Below, one piece after another: positions 34,913 through 45,333 of a DNA stretch of 64,000 nt. This DNA comes from Acheta domesticus. Its lineage: Eukaryota > Arthropoda > Insecta > Orthoptera > Gryllidae. The position numbers and the translations under genes were made by a program. How positions within the stretch are numbered: the stretch's first letter is position 1; each line of letters starts with the position of its first letter. The stretch spans positions 135,848,950 to 135,912,949 of the forward strand of contig JAHLJT010009436.1 of assembly GCA_031308135.1 (NCBI GenBank), given 5' to 3'. The notes beneath the pieces were generated by a model that saw only the letters and a program-made list of their open reading frames with translations, ran no database searches and was not told where the DNA came from.

Positions 34913-36474
34913 TCTCTTGATCGGCTTCTGTGAATTTCCTTCTTGTTTTCCTCTTCGTTCCGGTTTTTCTGATTTTGATTCTTGGAATAATTTTGTTTTG
35001 TTTCAACTATTGTAGATGAAACTGTGGTGCCTGTCTTCGGTTTGCTTTGCTTCTCTATTCTTTGATAAGTAGCATCATAAGAACCTAATTGAGTAATAAG
35101 TTTTTCAGCCGTTAGAGGTAACAAGTTCTTCAATAGGTTTTGAATTTGGCTGGGAAAGTGTCGGATAAGAAGACACACCATTTCTTCTTCTGGTATTGTT
35201 GGAGTGCATAATTTGAGTCCTGCCAATTTTTCTGTAGCATACTCTTGCATATTGCAGCCACCTCTCTTCCATGATCCACATAAAAGTTCTATCTTATAGT
35301 CCGTTTGTATTTCATGATTCCAATATCTGGAAAAGAATTTCTGCTTAAATTCCAGATATGTTGGGGGCAAAGGTTCTAGAGTATCTGCCCAAGTTTTTGC
35401 ATTGGATTTTAACATCTGATAAATAATCCTGACCTTTTTATCTTCTTTCACCATATGTAATGAGAAATAATTTTCCACCGCTTTCAAAAAGGTGCATGGA
35501 TTCTCAGTGTTCAATCCGCTAAAAGTCAAGTGGGGAGGCAAAGTCAATAACAAAGGAGTTATACTACCTGGCCCTAGACAAGTATGTCCTCCTTTGGTAC
35601 TCAACTCTTCTACCTCATTCTTGCATTCTTTAATTTGTTTTTCTAACTGGTGGTCATATTCAGTCAAATCTTTAATAGCATTATTTAATTTAGTTGCTTG
35701 AGCCTGTGCTACATCTGACAATTCTTTCTGAAATTTATTTACTTCTTTCTCTAAAGATGACTGCTTATCAGAAATAGTTGCAACTATTGCTATCTGTGTA
35801 TCAACCTTTTCTTCAATGCCATTTACTTTAGTGTCACATTGAAGTTGAATTTGTTGCCTAAGATTCTGCATTCTTTCTTCTAGTTGATCAGTAATGCTAG
35901 CTAATTCTGTCTGAATTTCTTCCTTCACTATAACCTTCCATTGCTCTGATAACCCTTTGAATTTATTCTCTAATTCTCCAAATCGCCCTTCTAATTTAGC
36001 ATTGTTCCCTTTAATTTTTTCTTCTAATTTACTATTATTTTCTACCATCTTTTCCTCTAATTTGTTATTATTTTCTACCATCTTTTCCTCTAATTTGTTA
36101 TTATTTTCTACCATCTTTTCCTCTAATTTGTTATTATTCTCTATCATCTGACTAGTTATTGATTCTGTTTGAGAATGCATTTTGATGTCGATTTGTTGCA
36201 TAAATTGTTGCATCAACCTAGCCATCATTCTATTTGCTCTCTCTATTTCTCCCTCTTGATCTTGAGATGTCGTAGGCGTTGATTCTCTTCCAGTTGGAGT
36301 GTCAGTAGATCTTGTTTCTTCTTCACCTTCCCTAGTTGTTACTGTTGAGAAACCTCCACTACCCTCTAGTAACACTTCTCTATCCTCACTCCTATCTGAT
36401 TCCTCACTACTTTCCCCTACAGTTTCTATAATTCTTTGCCGATTAAACATCTCCGTCCTATCTGAATCTGCCAT
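34834..36474 (-). CDS. gag: Gypsy-type Gag protein with long coiled coil
   Basis: This 546-residue protein should form the virus-like particle that packages element RNA. The ATG at 36474 sits in a favourable context (A at -3, G at +4), about 290 nt after the primer-binding site. Residues 1-75 are acidic and Ser/Thr-rich. Residues 85-290 look like a long coiled coil. At about 111-165 an 11-residue unit (consensus VENNNKLEEKM) is repeated almost exactly four times with a fifth degenerate copy. Residues 320-470 match the retrotransposon Gag capsid-like domain (PCTFLKAVENYFS, KSNAKTWADTLEP, EFKQKFFSRY). The C-terminus is basic and polar (HRSRSRDKK at 515-523) and has no CCHC zinc knuckle. Some gypsy-group Gags also lack a knuckle and use basic residues for RNA binding. 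Total length is at the upper end for the group, largely because of the coiled coil. Confidence 0.92.
   Translation of the reverse strand: MADSDRTEMFNRQRIIETVGESSEESDRSEDREVLLEGSGGFSTVTTREGEEETRSTDTPTGRESTPTTSQDQEGEIERANRMMARLMQQFMQQIDIKMHSQTESITSQMIENNNKLEEKMVENNNKLEEKMVENNNKLEEKMVENNSKLEEKIKGNNAKLEGRFGELENKFKGLSEQWKVIVKEEIQTELASITDQLEERMQNLRQQIQLQCDTKVNGIEEKVDTQIAIVATISDKQSSLEKEVNKFQKELSDVAQAQATKLNNAIKDLTEYDHQLEKQIKECKNEVEELSTKGGHTCLGPGSITPLLLTLPPHLTFSGLNTENPCTFLKAVENYFSLHMVKEDKKVRIIYQMLKSNAKTWADTLEPLPPTYLEFKQKFFSRYWNHEIQTDYKIELLCGSWKRGGCNMQEYATEKLAGLKLCTPTIPEEEMVCLLIRHFPSQIQNLLKNLLPLTAEKLITQLGSYDATYQRIEKQSKPKTGTTVSSTIVETKQNYSKNQNQKNRNEEENKKEIHRSRSRDKKNPSDGRACGEWKPTPSTSKGTNF
35980..36144 (-). 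repeat. 33-bp in-frame tandem repeat inside gag
   Basis: The DNA repeats a 33-bp unit encoding one hendecad of the Gag coiled coil, nearly perfect for about four copies and degenerate at the downstream end. The period is exactly 11 codons, so gain or loss of units keeps the frame. Confidence 0.9.
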
Positions 36475-36761
36475 TTTTTTTTTTCTAAACCTTTTGTAAG
36501 TGACAAACTAAACAATTTATGAACTCTATAATACACTTCACCCTATTATTGACCAATGATTGTTTCTTTTGAATTTAACAAACAATTCTGTAACAATATT
36601 CCGTTGAATACTATGAGTAAGTCTTTCATCCTACACTATTTACATACAGGAATACCATTAACCATCACTATACAATCTTGCCCAATATCAAAGTTGCAAG
36701 AAACACTGCTGTAGACAAAGTTAATTTCATCAATTGCGTAAATTTCTTCAAAATTTCGAGC

Positions 36762-36779
36762 CCACCACGTTAGGCGCCA
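36762..36779 (-). other. tRNA-Lys-type primer-binding site
   Basis: On the element strand, four bases (TAAT) after the 5' LTR, the sequence reads TGGCGCCTAACGTGGTGG. It matches from memory the PBS of Drosophila gypsy (TGGCGCCCAACGTGGGG), complementary to the 3' end of a tRNA-Lys, with one substitution and an apparent insertion near the end. The following GGCTCGAA also matches after the insertion. Confidence 0.8.
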
Positions 36780-36783
36780 ATTA

Positions 36784-38149
36784 TGTGACCGTTCATTCTG
36801 GTCTTCTCGAGGGATATATCGAGGGTTTTGGGCTTTCTGTGAAATTTTGAAGAAAAACACGACAACATCAAGTGGAAAAACCATTCAACAATATAATTAT
36901 GCACTTGTTAAACAAAAATACAAAAAATAAAGTTGCCAATACCATTGACTCTTACCACAAAACAACACACAAGCAAAAATAAATCAATGACAAAAAAAAA
37001 TTGATTAGTGAGCAATTTGCGCAAATGCTTCTAGTACCCTCTATCAATTCTATATTTAAATTTAGTACTCAATATTCAATTTTATAAAGTTTATCTTCAC
37101 TTTTGGTACCTTTACTCATATTTACTTTTAATTTTACTAGTCAATATTCAATGTTATAAAGTTCATCGTTATTTTCTCTCAGATTATAAAAAAAATATTC
37201 TCAGTTTATTTGTAGGTAGTACTCCCCTTTATTTGAAGACCATGCACTCGCGACGGGATCCCTTGATGCCTTCTCAGTTGGCCTCCAAGAAAGAACTCGT
37301 CCCTCCCGTTGATGCTTGCAGCGTCCAGGCTGAGCGGCGCGGTGTAATGGTAGCGCAGCGGGTGCGCTAGACTTCCGCCCGCCTGCGATGCTCCTTCGGT
37401 ATGGCAAGGTTACTCCATTCCTCCCGGGAATGCAGGTGGATTATCGGCAGAGTAGCGCGGCGCGGTGCAACTGCAGCACAGCAAACGCTCGTGACCTCCG
37501 CCAGCCTGTGGTGGTCCTTCGGTACAGCACCGTTAATCTCGTCCCTGCCGGGAACACATGTGGCGTACAGGAAGCGCAGCGCTGCCCGCTGTCAAGACCT
37601 TGCAGCGGCCTGTGGTTATGTGGCCTCCGCCGGCCTACGGCGCTCCTGCGGAACGTCTCTTGATTGCAAAACCAAGATAGTGGTCACGCGGTCAACTACG
37701 GGTTGCGTAGAGATATCGGGCCAAGTAGCTCTACTTTCTCCGAAGAATGCTGGTGTAAACTCGAACAATGTTCTGTATAGAGTCTCTTACATGCGCCACG
37801 TAACTGTTCACAAGTTACCTATTGGTGTTTTGCACGAATAGTTTATCTCCGTTGCCTATTCAATCACTAGCACTGAGAAACATTTACTCTCAATCGCGCG
37901 ACGTAATGGTCCGATAATCTCTCGTCCCATTGTAACAGGCACATGAAAGTTTCGCACTATTCGCGTCCGACTCCGACCGTTGACTCCGTTAGACTATCTT
38001 CTTTTTTCTCCTCGTAAGAGCCACAGCTACCCCTCCCCTCACCTCCCCGCCAGCGACAGTTGATAAGGGAACAGGGGGGGGAGCTCGTAGGGCAGCGCAA
38101 TCGCGCGGCTGATCTCGCCAACTTTTGGTATTTGAGCGGAATCGCTACA
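36784..38149 (-). repeat. 5' LTR (right copy)
   Basis: This is the promoter-side LTR for the minus-strand element and appears identical to 30134-31499. The untranslated leader from 36475 to 36783 lies between it and gag. A TATAAA lies on the element strand at 37081-37086, by offset from the left copy. Confidence 0.97.
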
Positions 38150-38153
38150 ATGT
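38150..38153. repeat. Target-site duplication, right copy (ATGT)
   Basis: Direct repeat of the ATGT at 30130-30133, bordering the right LTR. Confidence 0.8.
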
Positions 38154-39504
38154 ATTGCGATAATTAATTATATGTAACTCCAAAGAAAAAATATTAAGAA
38201 GTTATAAAGTCTTTGGTTCGTAAATCCTTATAAATCAACATAGAAAATGGATGAGACATACTTTTCTGCCTTTGAAGAATATTCTTTTTTCCTCATGATT
38301 TATCGTGATAAGTTTCTAAAAAGACGTTGTAACAAAAGTTCAAGAAGTCTGGTAAGAAGCTTGGAGTCTTGAAGTTGTTAAACTTCACAATTTTTTGATT
38401 CACGAGAGGAATGCTTATTTACGTATGAATATCTACACGTTCTTGCAGAATGCACATACATTATTCAGTTTCCTTACTTTCTGAAGATTTAGAAAGAATT
38501 GGTAAAAATTTGCAAAATATTTGGTCAACTAGTATGCTGTAGTGTTAAAAAATAACGAAGTTGATGTGCCTTTTATAAGAAAAATTGATTCAGTTGAGAA
38601 AATTAATTTGAAATTTTACTCCAAAACAAAATTTGAAATTTTACTACAAAACCATTTGATTTTCCAAATAGCTTCTTAATACTTTTCTGTATTTTCCTCT
38701 AACAAAGACCACTTTTTATTCTATAAAAGTTAATAATTAGTATCTGATAGAACATTTTCTTCACCACTGACCTTTTCGATAGGTCACGCTAGTTTCACTT
38801 TCATGACTGGCTTACAAAGTATGACATAAAACTGTGATAATGTCAAGTTATTTCATAAGCACTAGGAGGTCATTAAAGAGGAAAACGATGGGAAGTATAT
38901 GTAATGAATATCATCAGGTCCCTTTTGTCATAAAAACGTTCCTGCATTTATATGATATGAGGTCCGATAAATATATGATTTTTCGTAGAATGTAAATTTC
39001 GACGAATGAAATAGAACTACATTACATTACTGTGTGATCGAATGAATAGGCTTGGAAGACTGTATTATTTAATTTTTTACTCTTAAGGAATACACAAAAA
39101 CACAGGAATACTTAAAGCATTTCCGTCATGTTATGAGCTCACGCTGAAAGCTGATAGTAGACTCTTTAAAGACTTCTAAGTTTTAAAGCTATTTTGAAGA
39201 TACATTTTTCCGAAAGTTTAGTGTTTTTTGTTATTACTCACCGAAACACAGGAGGGGTTGTTCATGATGTTCATTCGTTTTGCAAACATTGCAAATAGCA
39301 AATCAGGGTTCCTCACCTGAAAGCAAAAAAAAAAATATATGAGGCCATGGAAAATTGTTCATCCATTGATGAAATCTGATTCATAAGTGATCGGTAATAC
39401 TCTGGAAAATGCGTCTATATTTTCATTGAAAATTGACTGGTTGGTCCAAAGATAATTTAATATTTAATAAAATAGATTAATATTTGAAAAATGATTTTTT
39501 TTGT
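38154..39504. other. AT-rich non-coding stretch right of the retrotransposon
   Basis: No coding region, repeat boundary or RNA gene seen. Confidence 0.5.
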
Positions 39505-39675
39505 TAAGGTCGGATCAACTACTAGGTCATTAGCGACCACTATTGGATTTAACGTTATGATAGGAGGATGAAACGCACAACCATGTCCGAGGTGGAACTC
39601 GAACACGCGATCCCTCAGTCCGAGATCACTACGGCACTACTGCTTTAGCAATCTCGGCCACGGGGCCGACCGAAA
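39505..39675 (-). repeat. tRNA-derived SINE with Ser/Leu-type head
   Basis: On the minus strand an A box (GTGGCCGAGATTGCTAAAGC) at about 39643-39662 is followed by a long variable-arm-like region and a B box (TGTTCGAGTTCCACC) at about 39590-39604. The GTGGCCGAG start and long spacer suggest descent from a class II (Ser or Leu) tRNA. The acceptor stem is not formed, and a 90-bp non-tRNA body follows, so this is a SINE copy and not a tRNA gene. The two edges, GGTCGG and CCGACC, are inverse to each other. Confidence 0.7.
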
Positions 39676-39974
39676 AATGCTTTATATACTACAGAATAAG
39701 AGTGTTAATTCAAAAATATGTTCTTCTGAAAGACACCTATGAAAATAATGTTTCCTTATACTTTTCGTCAATCAATATTATTAATGTTCACTGAGTAACT
39801 GCGAGAAATAAAAAAGTACAGTTTACATTAACTATGAACATTTCATTTGATTAACATTTTTACAGTTTTTTTATAATAGATCTCTACGAACATATGAAAA
39901 CATTTAATAAAATTAAAAGCTATAAAAAATTATAAAAATGTGTCAGCATGTAAACTATTACGACCATACATATG

Positions 39975-40010
<36 letters not shown>

Positions 40011-40269
40011 TGTTGGAAATTATAATAAATGGATTCTACTTTGCAATATTGAAATTGATGTCTTTTATTTGATTCTGAGATGAGAACTCAGAGTTTAGTT
40101 TAAATATTATTATTTATTGATGAATTTTCCAGCCGTTGTACTCCGAACGAGCTACATAATCTGTAAGTGTCATTTTCTTTATTTATTAGAGTCGTTATAC
40201 AAATGTTGTAAATTTTAACTCCGCGTGGCTGGAAGTATAAGACTTCGAGACAAGTGGAATTTATTCTCT
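39676..40269. other. AT-rich stretch with a TAA microsatellite
   Basis: Non-coding. It contains about 11 copies of TAA at 39978-40010. Nothing else stands out. Confidence 0.6.
39978..40010. repeat. (TAA)n microsatellite
   Basis: About 33 bp of uninterrupted TAA units. Confidence 0.95.
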
Positions 40270-40475
40270 GCGTAATTACCCGCTAACCAGTCTGGCGCGC
40301 GGCGTTGGCGCTTTGATAATGCAGAATATTCCGTCTCACTCACACAATAAATTATAGCAATTAAGCCCGACTAACGGGCTCCTCGTAAATGGCGACAGTT
40401 TTGTTTACAGTTCCGTAGCTCGGTCGATCAAACCACAGAGAAATTTTAACATGCATGCTAGGGGGACCGCACTGT
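40270..40475. promoter_or_regulatory. Candidate conserved non-coding element
   Basis: This balanced, unique-looking block combines CpG words with AT cores: ATAAATTATAGCAATTAAGC, a CCCGACTAACGGG inverted repeat and GACAGTTTTGTTTACAG, which includes a forkhead-type TGTTTAC. No reading frame crosses it. Its regulatory nature is inferred from texture only. Confidence 0.2.
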
Positions 40476-41219
40476 CGGATATCCGTCTGCTCGTAGTTAC
40501 CCAACAAGAACTCATTACGATTGTTGTAATGAGGTGTCAACCTGTGTCAAAACATGCTTATCTGTTGTAGCTTCATGTGTGTCATCACAGAGTTTTCCTA
40601 AAAAAGATGGCGATTTCAAATATTTCGTCCGTTAAAAGAAAAGTTTAAGGTACAGGTGTATCCAACTCATTATGCGTATGGGACATTTTTAGAATAAATA
40701 AAATTCATGTCGGCCAATAGGAAATTTACAAAACCAACAGAACTACATATAGAAGTACAATTATCTATAATAATATTTCATTAATAATTTGTAATATAGA
40801 ATTGATAGTATACAAGCTGATATTTAATTATACCCTTCAGATCTCTTGTGTGTTACTCAGTCACCAGATATGTAACACCAGAAGAGTAACTGTGTTGCTC
40901 TTTCACCAGATACGTAACATCTTTGACTAGTATGTCGTAATACATGAATAAATTCGCGTCTTTCAGTATAATTAATACTAATCTAGTCGACGGGAGCCGC
41001 GTTACTATCTATGGGGATCCAAACGCGGACTCCAAATTGCAATTTGGTATATCTTTAAATAATAGAATTAACATTTACGTTAAACACATTTACGTTATCT
41101 TCATCGACTTCTTTTCAATGCGATGCAATTCCCTTTAGTTTCTGCTTTTCATCTCTACATAAATCTCAAAGCATAGAACGATTTAATCTTATAGAAGAAG
41201 TATCCACGAACACGAGCGA
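40476..41219. other. AT-rich non-coding stretch
   Basis: A CACCAGATAYGTAACA phrase occurs twice, at about 40862 and 40906, as a small local duplication. No gene. Confidence 0.45.
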
Positions 41220-41690
41220 ATGTGCGGTACTTCTGCACACCGAGCACTTAATTGAAATGCCAAGTATCGCGACGGGCCACTATGAAGTTATCGATTTCCT
41301 TGGAACCGCGCATTCCGGGCACGTTTGCATCCGAGTTGATCGTGTGGGCGTGCGCGCGCAGCTGGATGGGGCGGGGCGGGGCGGGGCGGGGCGGGGCGGG
41401 GCGTTGCACGGGTAGTTCCCTCACGCGTGACCGCACCTCTTCATCGGCCGGAAGTGCTCCCGCAGAGGAAGCGGCGAGGGCGGAGGTTGCGGTGGAGGAG
41501 ACGCCGAAGTTCGATGCGAGGGCGTCGCCGTTAACCGCGGTGAAGACGGTGGCAAGGGACTGTGAACGGGATGCCCTTAAGCCAAAAAAGGTGAGGGATT
41601 GGAAGAAGCTGTGATCACGAGGCTATGGAGATTGTGAAAGTACTGTGGTTGTTTTCTAGCGTACGACGGATAAGAGAGGAAAAAAAGAAA
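41220..41690. other. GC-rich island with GGGGC run
   Basis: This begins as a balanced block (GAGCACTTAATTGAAATGCC) and becomes strongly G-rich. A 120-codon frame at 41252-41614 crosses the GGGGC run and shows no domain. Confidence 0.4.
41368..41402 (+). repeat. (GGGGC)7 tandem run
   Basis: Seven perfect GGGGC units in a row. Four or more G-tracts in such close order can form a G-quadruplex on this strand. Confidence 0.95.
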
Positions 41691-42600
41691 ATTATGGAGA
41701 GGTTTGGGGGAAGGAAGGTGAAATGTGTGACAAGGTGAGAGTGAGAAGAGTGAGAATAGAGATGGGGGGGGGGGAGATGAAGTGGACTAGTTGGAGAACG
41801 GACGGACGTAATAGCAAGAACATTCGTACGCGAAATACCTTAGGGAAGAAAGCAGTAGCGAGGTTAAAGCGTCGCATCAGCGCTGGATACGAGTATAGTA
41901 GAAGAATCGGAAATAGAGGATCGGGCGTGGCCATGGCCAGACTCGAAGGCGCCGCGCCGTTGGAAACGGAAGTGGAAATGGCGACTTGGGTGTGGGCGAA
42001 TGTGCGCGGGCTGGCGGCAGCGGAAACAGAGGTGGTTATAGCAGTGGCCGCGGGGACGCAGATACCAATGTTGGTAGTAGCGCTGGTCAGGGTGTCGGTG
42101 GAGGTGGCAACGATAGCGGTGGCCGGTGGCGACGGGGGCGTTGGTGGCGACGGCGAGGACGGTAGCGACGGTGGGGACGTTAGTGTCGGTGGGACGGTGG
42201 AAATGATAGTATCGGTGGGAATGGTAGCGACGGTGGGGACGGTAGCGACTGTGGGGACGTTGGAGCCAGTGGCAACGATGGAGAGGGTGACGGCAGTGGC
42301 CTTGGAAGATGTAGCTCGTGCTGCCGGAGCTTCGCCGAGCGCGCTCGCTTCGCAGAAGCAACTCCTTCCCGACGAGGAGGGAGAGAAAGGGCGGGCGAGG
42401 CGGCACCGCTGCCAGCTCTTTATGGGAGGCGTGGCTCGTCCATAAACACGCCCTTCGCCCGAAATACCCGCGCTCGCGCCGCCACAATCGGGTATGGCCT
42501 CTCCCCGCCCTCCTTCGGGCCACCTCCCTCTAAAGGGATGGATTCTCACAGGGAGAGTAGAGCGAACAGATCGGTACCCGAGCTAAAGGAAGAGAGCACA
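41691..42600. repeat. GC-rich block with degenerate GGTAGCGACGGTGGGGAC-type repeats
   Basis: Between about 42080 and 42280, words such as GGTAGCGACGGTGGGGACG recur with a variable period of about 12-18 bp. Frames of 219-285 codons on the minus strand and 240 on the plus strand are open across it. Their translations are Val/Thr/Pro or Gly/Val low complexity, as expected from a trinucleotide-like repeat. I do not call a gene, although a repetitive extracellular protein cannot be fully excluded. Confidence 0.5.
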
Positions 42601-42999
42601 TTTGGAGAAGATGCAGTTGGATGTTTCAATGGGTGATGCTATCGAAGGACTTATGAAAATAGAATTGAATAAACAGTTGCACACGTGCAAACATTTCTTA
42701 CTTTCAAAATCAATGTTTTAAAAAAGGAAATAGCTTGATATTGGATCTCAACTTCCGTGCAAATCCGTTATCATTCCTTTGCGTACTACACATGGAGAGA
42801 AAATTCTGATGACTGGGTAATGGCATGCATTTTCTGTGTTGTAAAAAACAAAATTACAAGCAGGGAATATGATGAAGGATTTCGGTGACAAAATAAAACG
42901 CTCACTTAACGAATAAAGCGAAACTAGTAATGAGATTGAAAGTTCGATTAAAGTTGGAACATCTATAATTTTGGAAGTCTAAATGAAGGGAGAGAGAGC

Positions 43000-43450
43000 C
43001 AATACAAATGCAGGGAGGAAGAAGGTGAGGCCGCGGAGTCGAGCCGTCTGTCTGATGTGCGTTGGGGCGGAGAAGCTCTGGAGAAGACCGACAGGCGAGC
43101 AAGCGCGGAGGCGGGCGGGCGGGCGGGGCTGTGCGGCGGTCCCGAGGCGTCCGTTTGACATTCAAATGAGCCTTTTATTAAGAAGCTCGGGGAGAAGTTT
43201 CCTTTGTTTTTCGCCTGGCGAGGCGTTTGTTTTCCGAGAGAGATTGGTGGATGACGCCCTGCGGCCGAATGGGATTTCAGAACTCGATAACTGGGCGCGC
43301 AGCTGCTTCGCTCACGGCGCCCGCCGCTGCCGACACGGGGCCTTTGACCCAGAAGGGAGGAAATCTTACGACGTTCTGCGGGGGTACTTTGCAGTTTCTT
43401 GCATCACGAGAGAAATTTGAAGCACACAATTGCAGAGCTTGAGGCAGCAA
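43000..43450. other. GC-rich island with candidate conserved segment
   Basis: GCGGGCGGGCGGGCGGGGC lies at about 43110. From 43150 to 43250 a less GC-rich, unique-looking segment contains CATTCAAATGAGCCTTTTAT and CGCCTGGCGAGGCGTTTG. A 145-codon plus frame crosses the island without a recognisable domain. Confidence 0.3.
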
Positions 43451-44500
43451 CGTGATAAATCGCACTAACCACAGCAAGCCTCTAGGTATTCGTGGTTGTG
43501 GTGTCAGCTTTGGTCGAAGTGTATCTCATCTTCCTATTGCCCTAAACTCTTCATAAATTTGAAGAATACGTCTAGTAACATGTTAATACACACACTGTCA
43601 AAATCGACTTATTGTCGAATAGTGGGAAGCTTATTTAGTACCTTTCCCAAGCCATTCGATTATTCTTTTCTTTTCTTCATTCCAAAAAAATGGAAGATAA
43701 TAAATTGCATGAGTAATATTTTTGTTTGTATTAATCTCACAGTTTATATTTACTGTGATCTGCGTAAGCCTTTTTGGCCATAACTGTAATAAATTTTCTT
43801 GATTAGCGGATGACGATGGTTTCATTTGAATGATGGAGTATCACTGATGAATGAGAGACGAAGAAAGTGGGAGAATCCTGTGATAACTTGCTGTGATTAT
43901 CTTGCTGTGCTTGTTGCTCAATCTTGTTGATCCACCATACATATTATTTGGATCGACCTAAATTTGAAATCCAGAGGGGGGCGATGAAGGTGAGCTATCT
44001 GACCATTACACCTCACGTCATGTGTGTTTGAAGTGTTTGTTTCTAGGAACATTTTACAATTGAAAATATTTTTTTAAGGGAACACTTGAGATTATTTGCA
44101 AACCTTCTACTCATTTTCGTCGACAGTTTGAAATGAGAGTTAAATTGTTAAATCGCATCAAATTAGTGACTAAAATTTTCGTGGCGAATGAATGTGTCTT
44201 CTAGGTAGCTCAATGTCAGCAATCTTTCTTTACAAATACGTAGTTTTGTTGTCTGTGTTGGGATGTGCGTTGATAATGGAAGTTGACTAAGTATCAAACT
44301 AAGGAGCAAAATTAATGCTCTCGCAAGTAGATTATTGAAGTCAAACGTTATATTAACAAGGTAATTACACTAATGTATTGTAAGAGAAAGTTCTAGCAGT
44401 ATTTTACACCATTACATAATTATCTTTATCGATTCACAGCACTAACACTTTAGACCAAACTGGCAAAACGACTGCACTTAAGCATTGCTTAGATATTAGC
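43451..44500. other. AT-rich non-coding stretch
   Basis: No supported feature. The 95-codon frame at 43496-43783 is AT-rich and unremarkable. Confidence 0.45.
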
Positions 44501-44504
44501 TGTC

Positions 44505-45150
44505 GTATGACCAGCGCCGCTATCACCGGTACTTGGAACTACCTAGGGACACGGGCCCGGGCGTTGCACCCGCCGTCGTCGAGGCAATTACCTCGAGCAG
44601 CGTTTGCGGACGGCACTTGCAGCGGTCGCGCCACCCCGCGGCATCCTACCTCACCCTGCGCCACCCCGGACCACCCCACACCACAACCCCGCGCCGCCTC
44701 GCCCTTTGGCACCGCCCCGCCGCCCAGTTCCGCCCCACATTACGCCTCCCGCGCCGTCACCTTGCCCCGCCCCTCCCGTCCCCGCCCTGCCCCACCCCAC
44801 TCCACCCTAGGCCTCCTGCGCCCTCTCTTTTGCTCCACCCTAACCTGTCCGTCCTACGCCTCCCGGCCCAGTCACCTTGCCATACCCCGCACCATCCCGC
44901 CCCTTGCCACCGTCCAGCAGCCCCTCTCCGTCCCACCCTACGCCTCCCGCGCCATCACCTTGCCCCGTCCCGCCTCACCCTACACCTCCCCGCGCCGTCA
45001 CCTTGCTTCCCCAGCGCCGTCTAAAACGTCAAACGGCTCCATTTGCGTAATGAGGGAGTCGCTCGCTCGGCCGCCGCACCCGATCTGTCAGAGCCAGGAC
45101 CGTAGCCCATGGAAGTGCAGACGGCAGCGGCGGTTCGGCGGTTGAGGCAT
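44505..45150. repeat. C-rich island with imperfect tandem repeats
   Basis: The phrase TACGCCTCCCGCGCC-TCACCTTGCC or close variants recurs at about 44740, 44850, 44939 and 44981, spaced 40-110 bp apart. Other words are CACCCCGC and CCCGCCCC. Frames of 163-212 codons are Pro/Arg/His-rich shadows of this. Confidence 0.65.
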
Positions 45151-45333
45151 TTACCATATTCGAGTTGAAGAGGACGGGGTAGACGATGCAATTGCTAAAA
45201 TGTGATAATGATGGTAGTGTTACCGGAAAAAATTGAAAAAGTCGACGGAAACAGACGAAAACGGCAATCACAGGGAGAGAACAGTTGCAAGAAAACGGAT
45301 GTTCTGTCGATGGCAATGGGCTGTGAACGAGAT

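Larger units (their letters stand above)
30134..38149 (-). mobile_element. Complete Ty3/Gypsy LTR retrotransposon (8016 bp)
   Basis: The element has two 1366-bp LTRs, a 4-bp target duplication, a primer-binding site, gag, pol and a polypurine tract, all in the order expected for a minus-strand element. Pol runs protease, reverse transcriptase, RNase H, integrase, which places it in Ty3/Gypsy and not Ty1/Copia. There is no room for env: the pol stop lies 68 nt from the 3' LTR. Both frames are open and the LTRs look identical, so the insertion is very young. Long LTRs, a tRNA-Lys primer and no env are reminiscent of Osvaldo-type elements, but I cannot fix the lineage without a tree. Confidence 0.97.

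Noticed and set aside
34818..35006. 62-codon frame in the third phase across the end of gag
   Set aside because: It lies inside gag in another phase, and its basic translation reflects the basic C-terminus of Gag.
36636..36884. 82-codon minus frame spanning the LTR/leader junction
   Set aside because: It crosses the 5' LTR boundary and the primer-binding site, so it is a chance opening in the leader.
42080..42549. Long open frames of 219-285 codons on both strands
   Set aside because: They coincide on opposite strands, follow a degenerate GC-rich repeat and translate to low-complexity strings.
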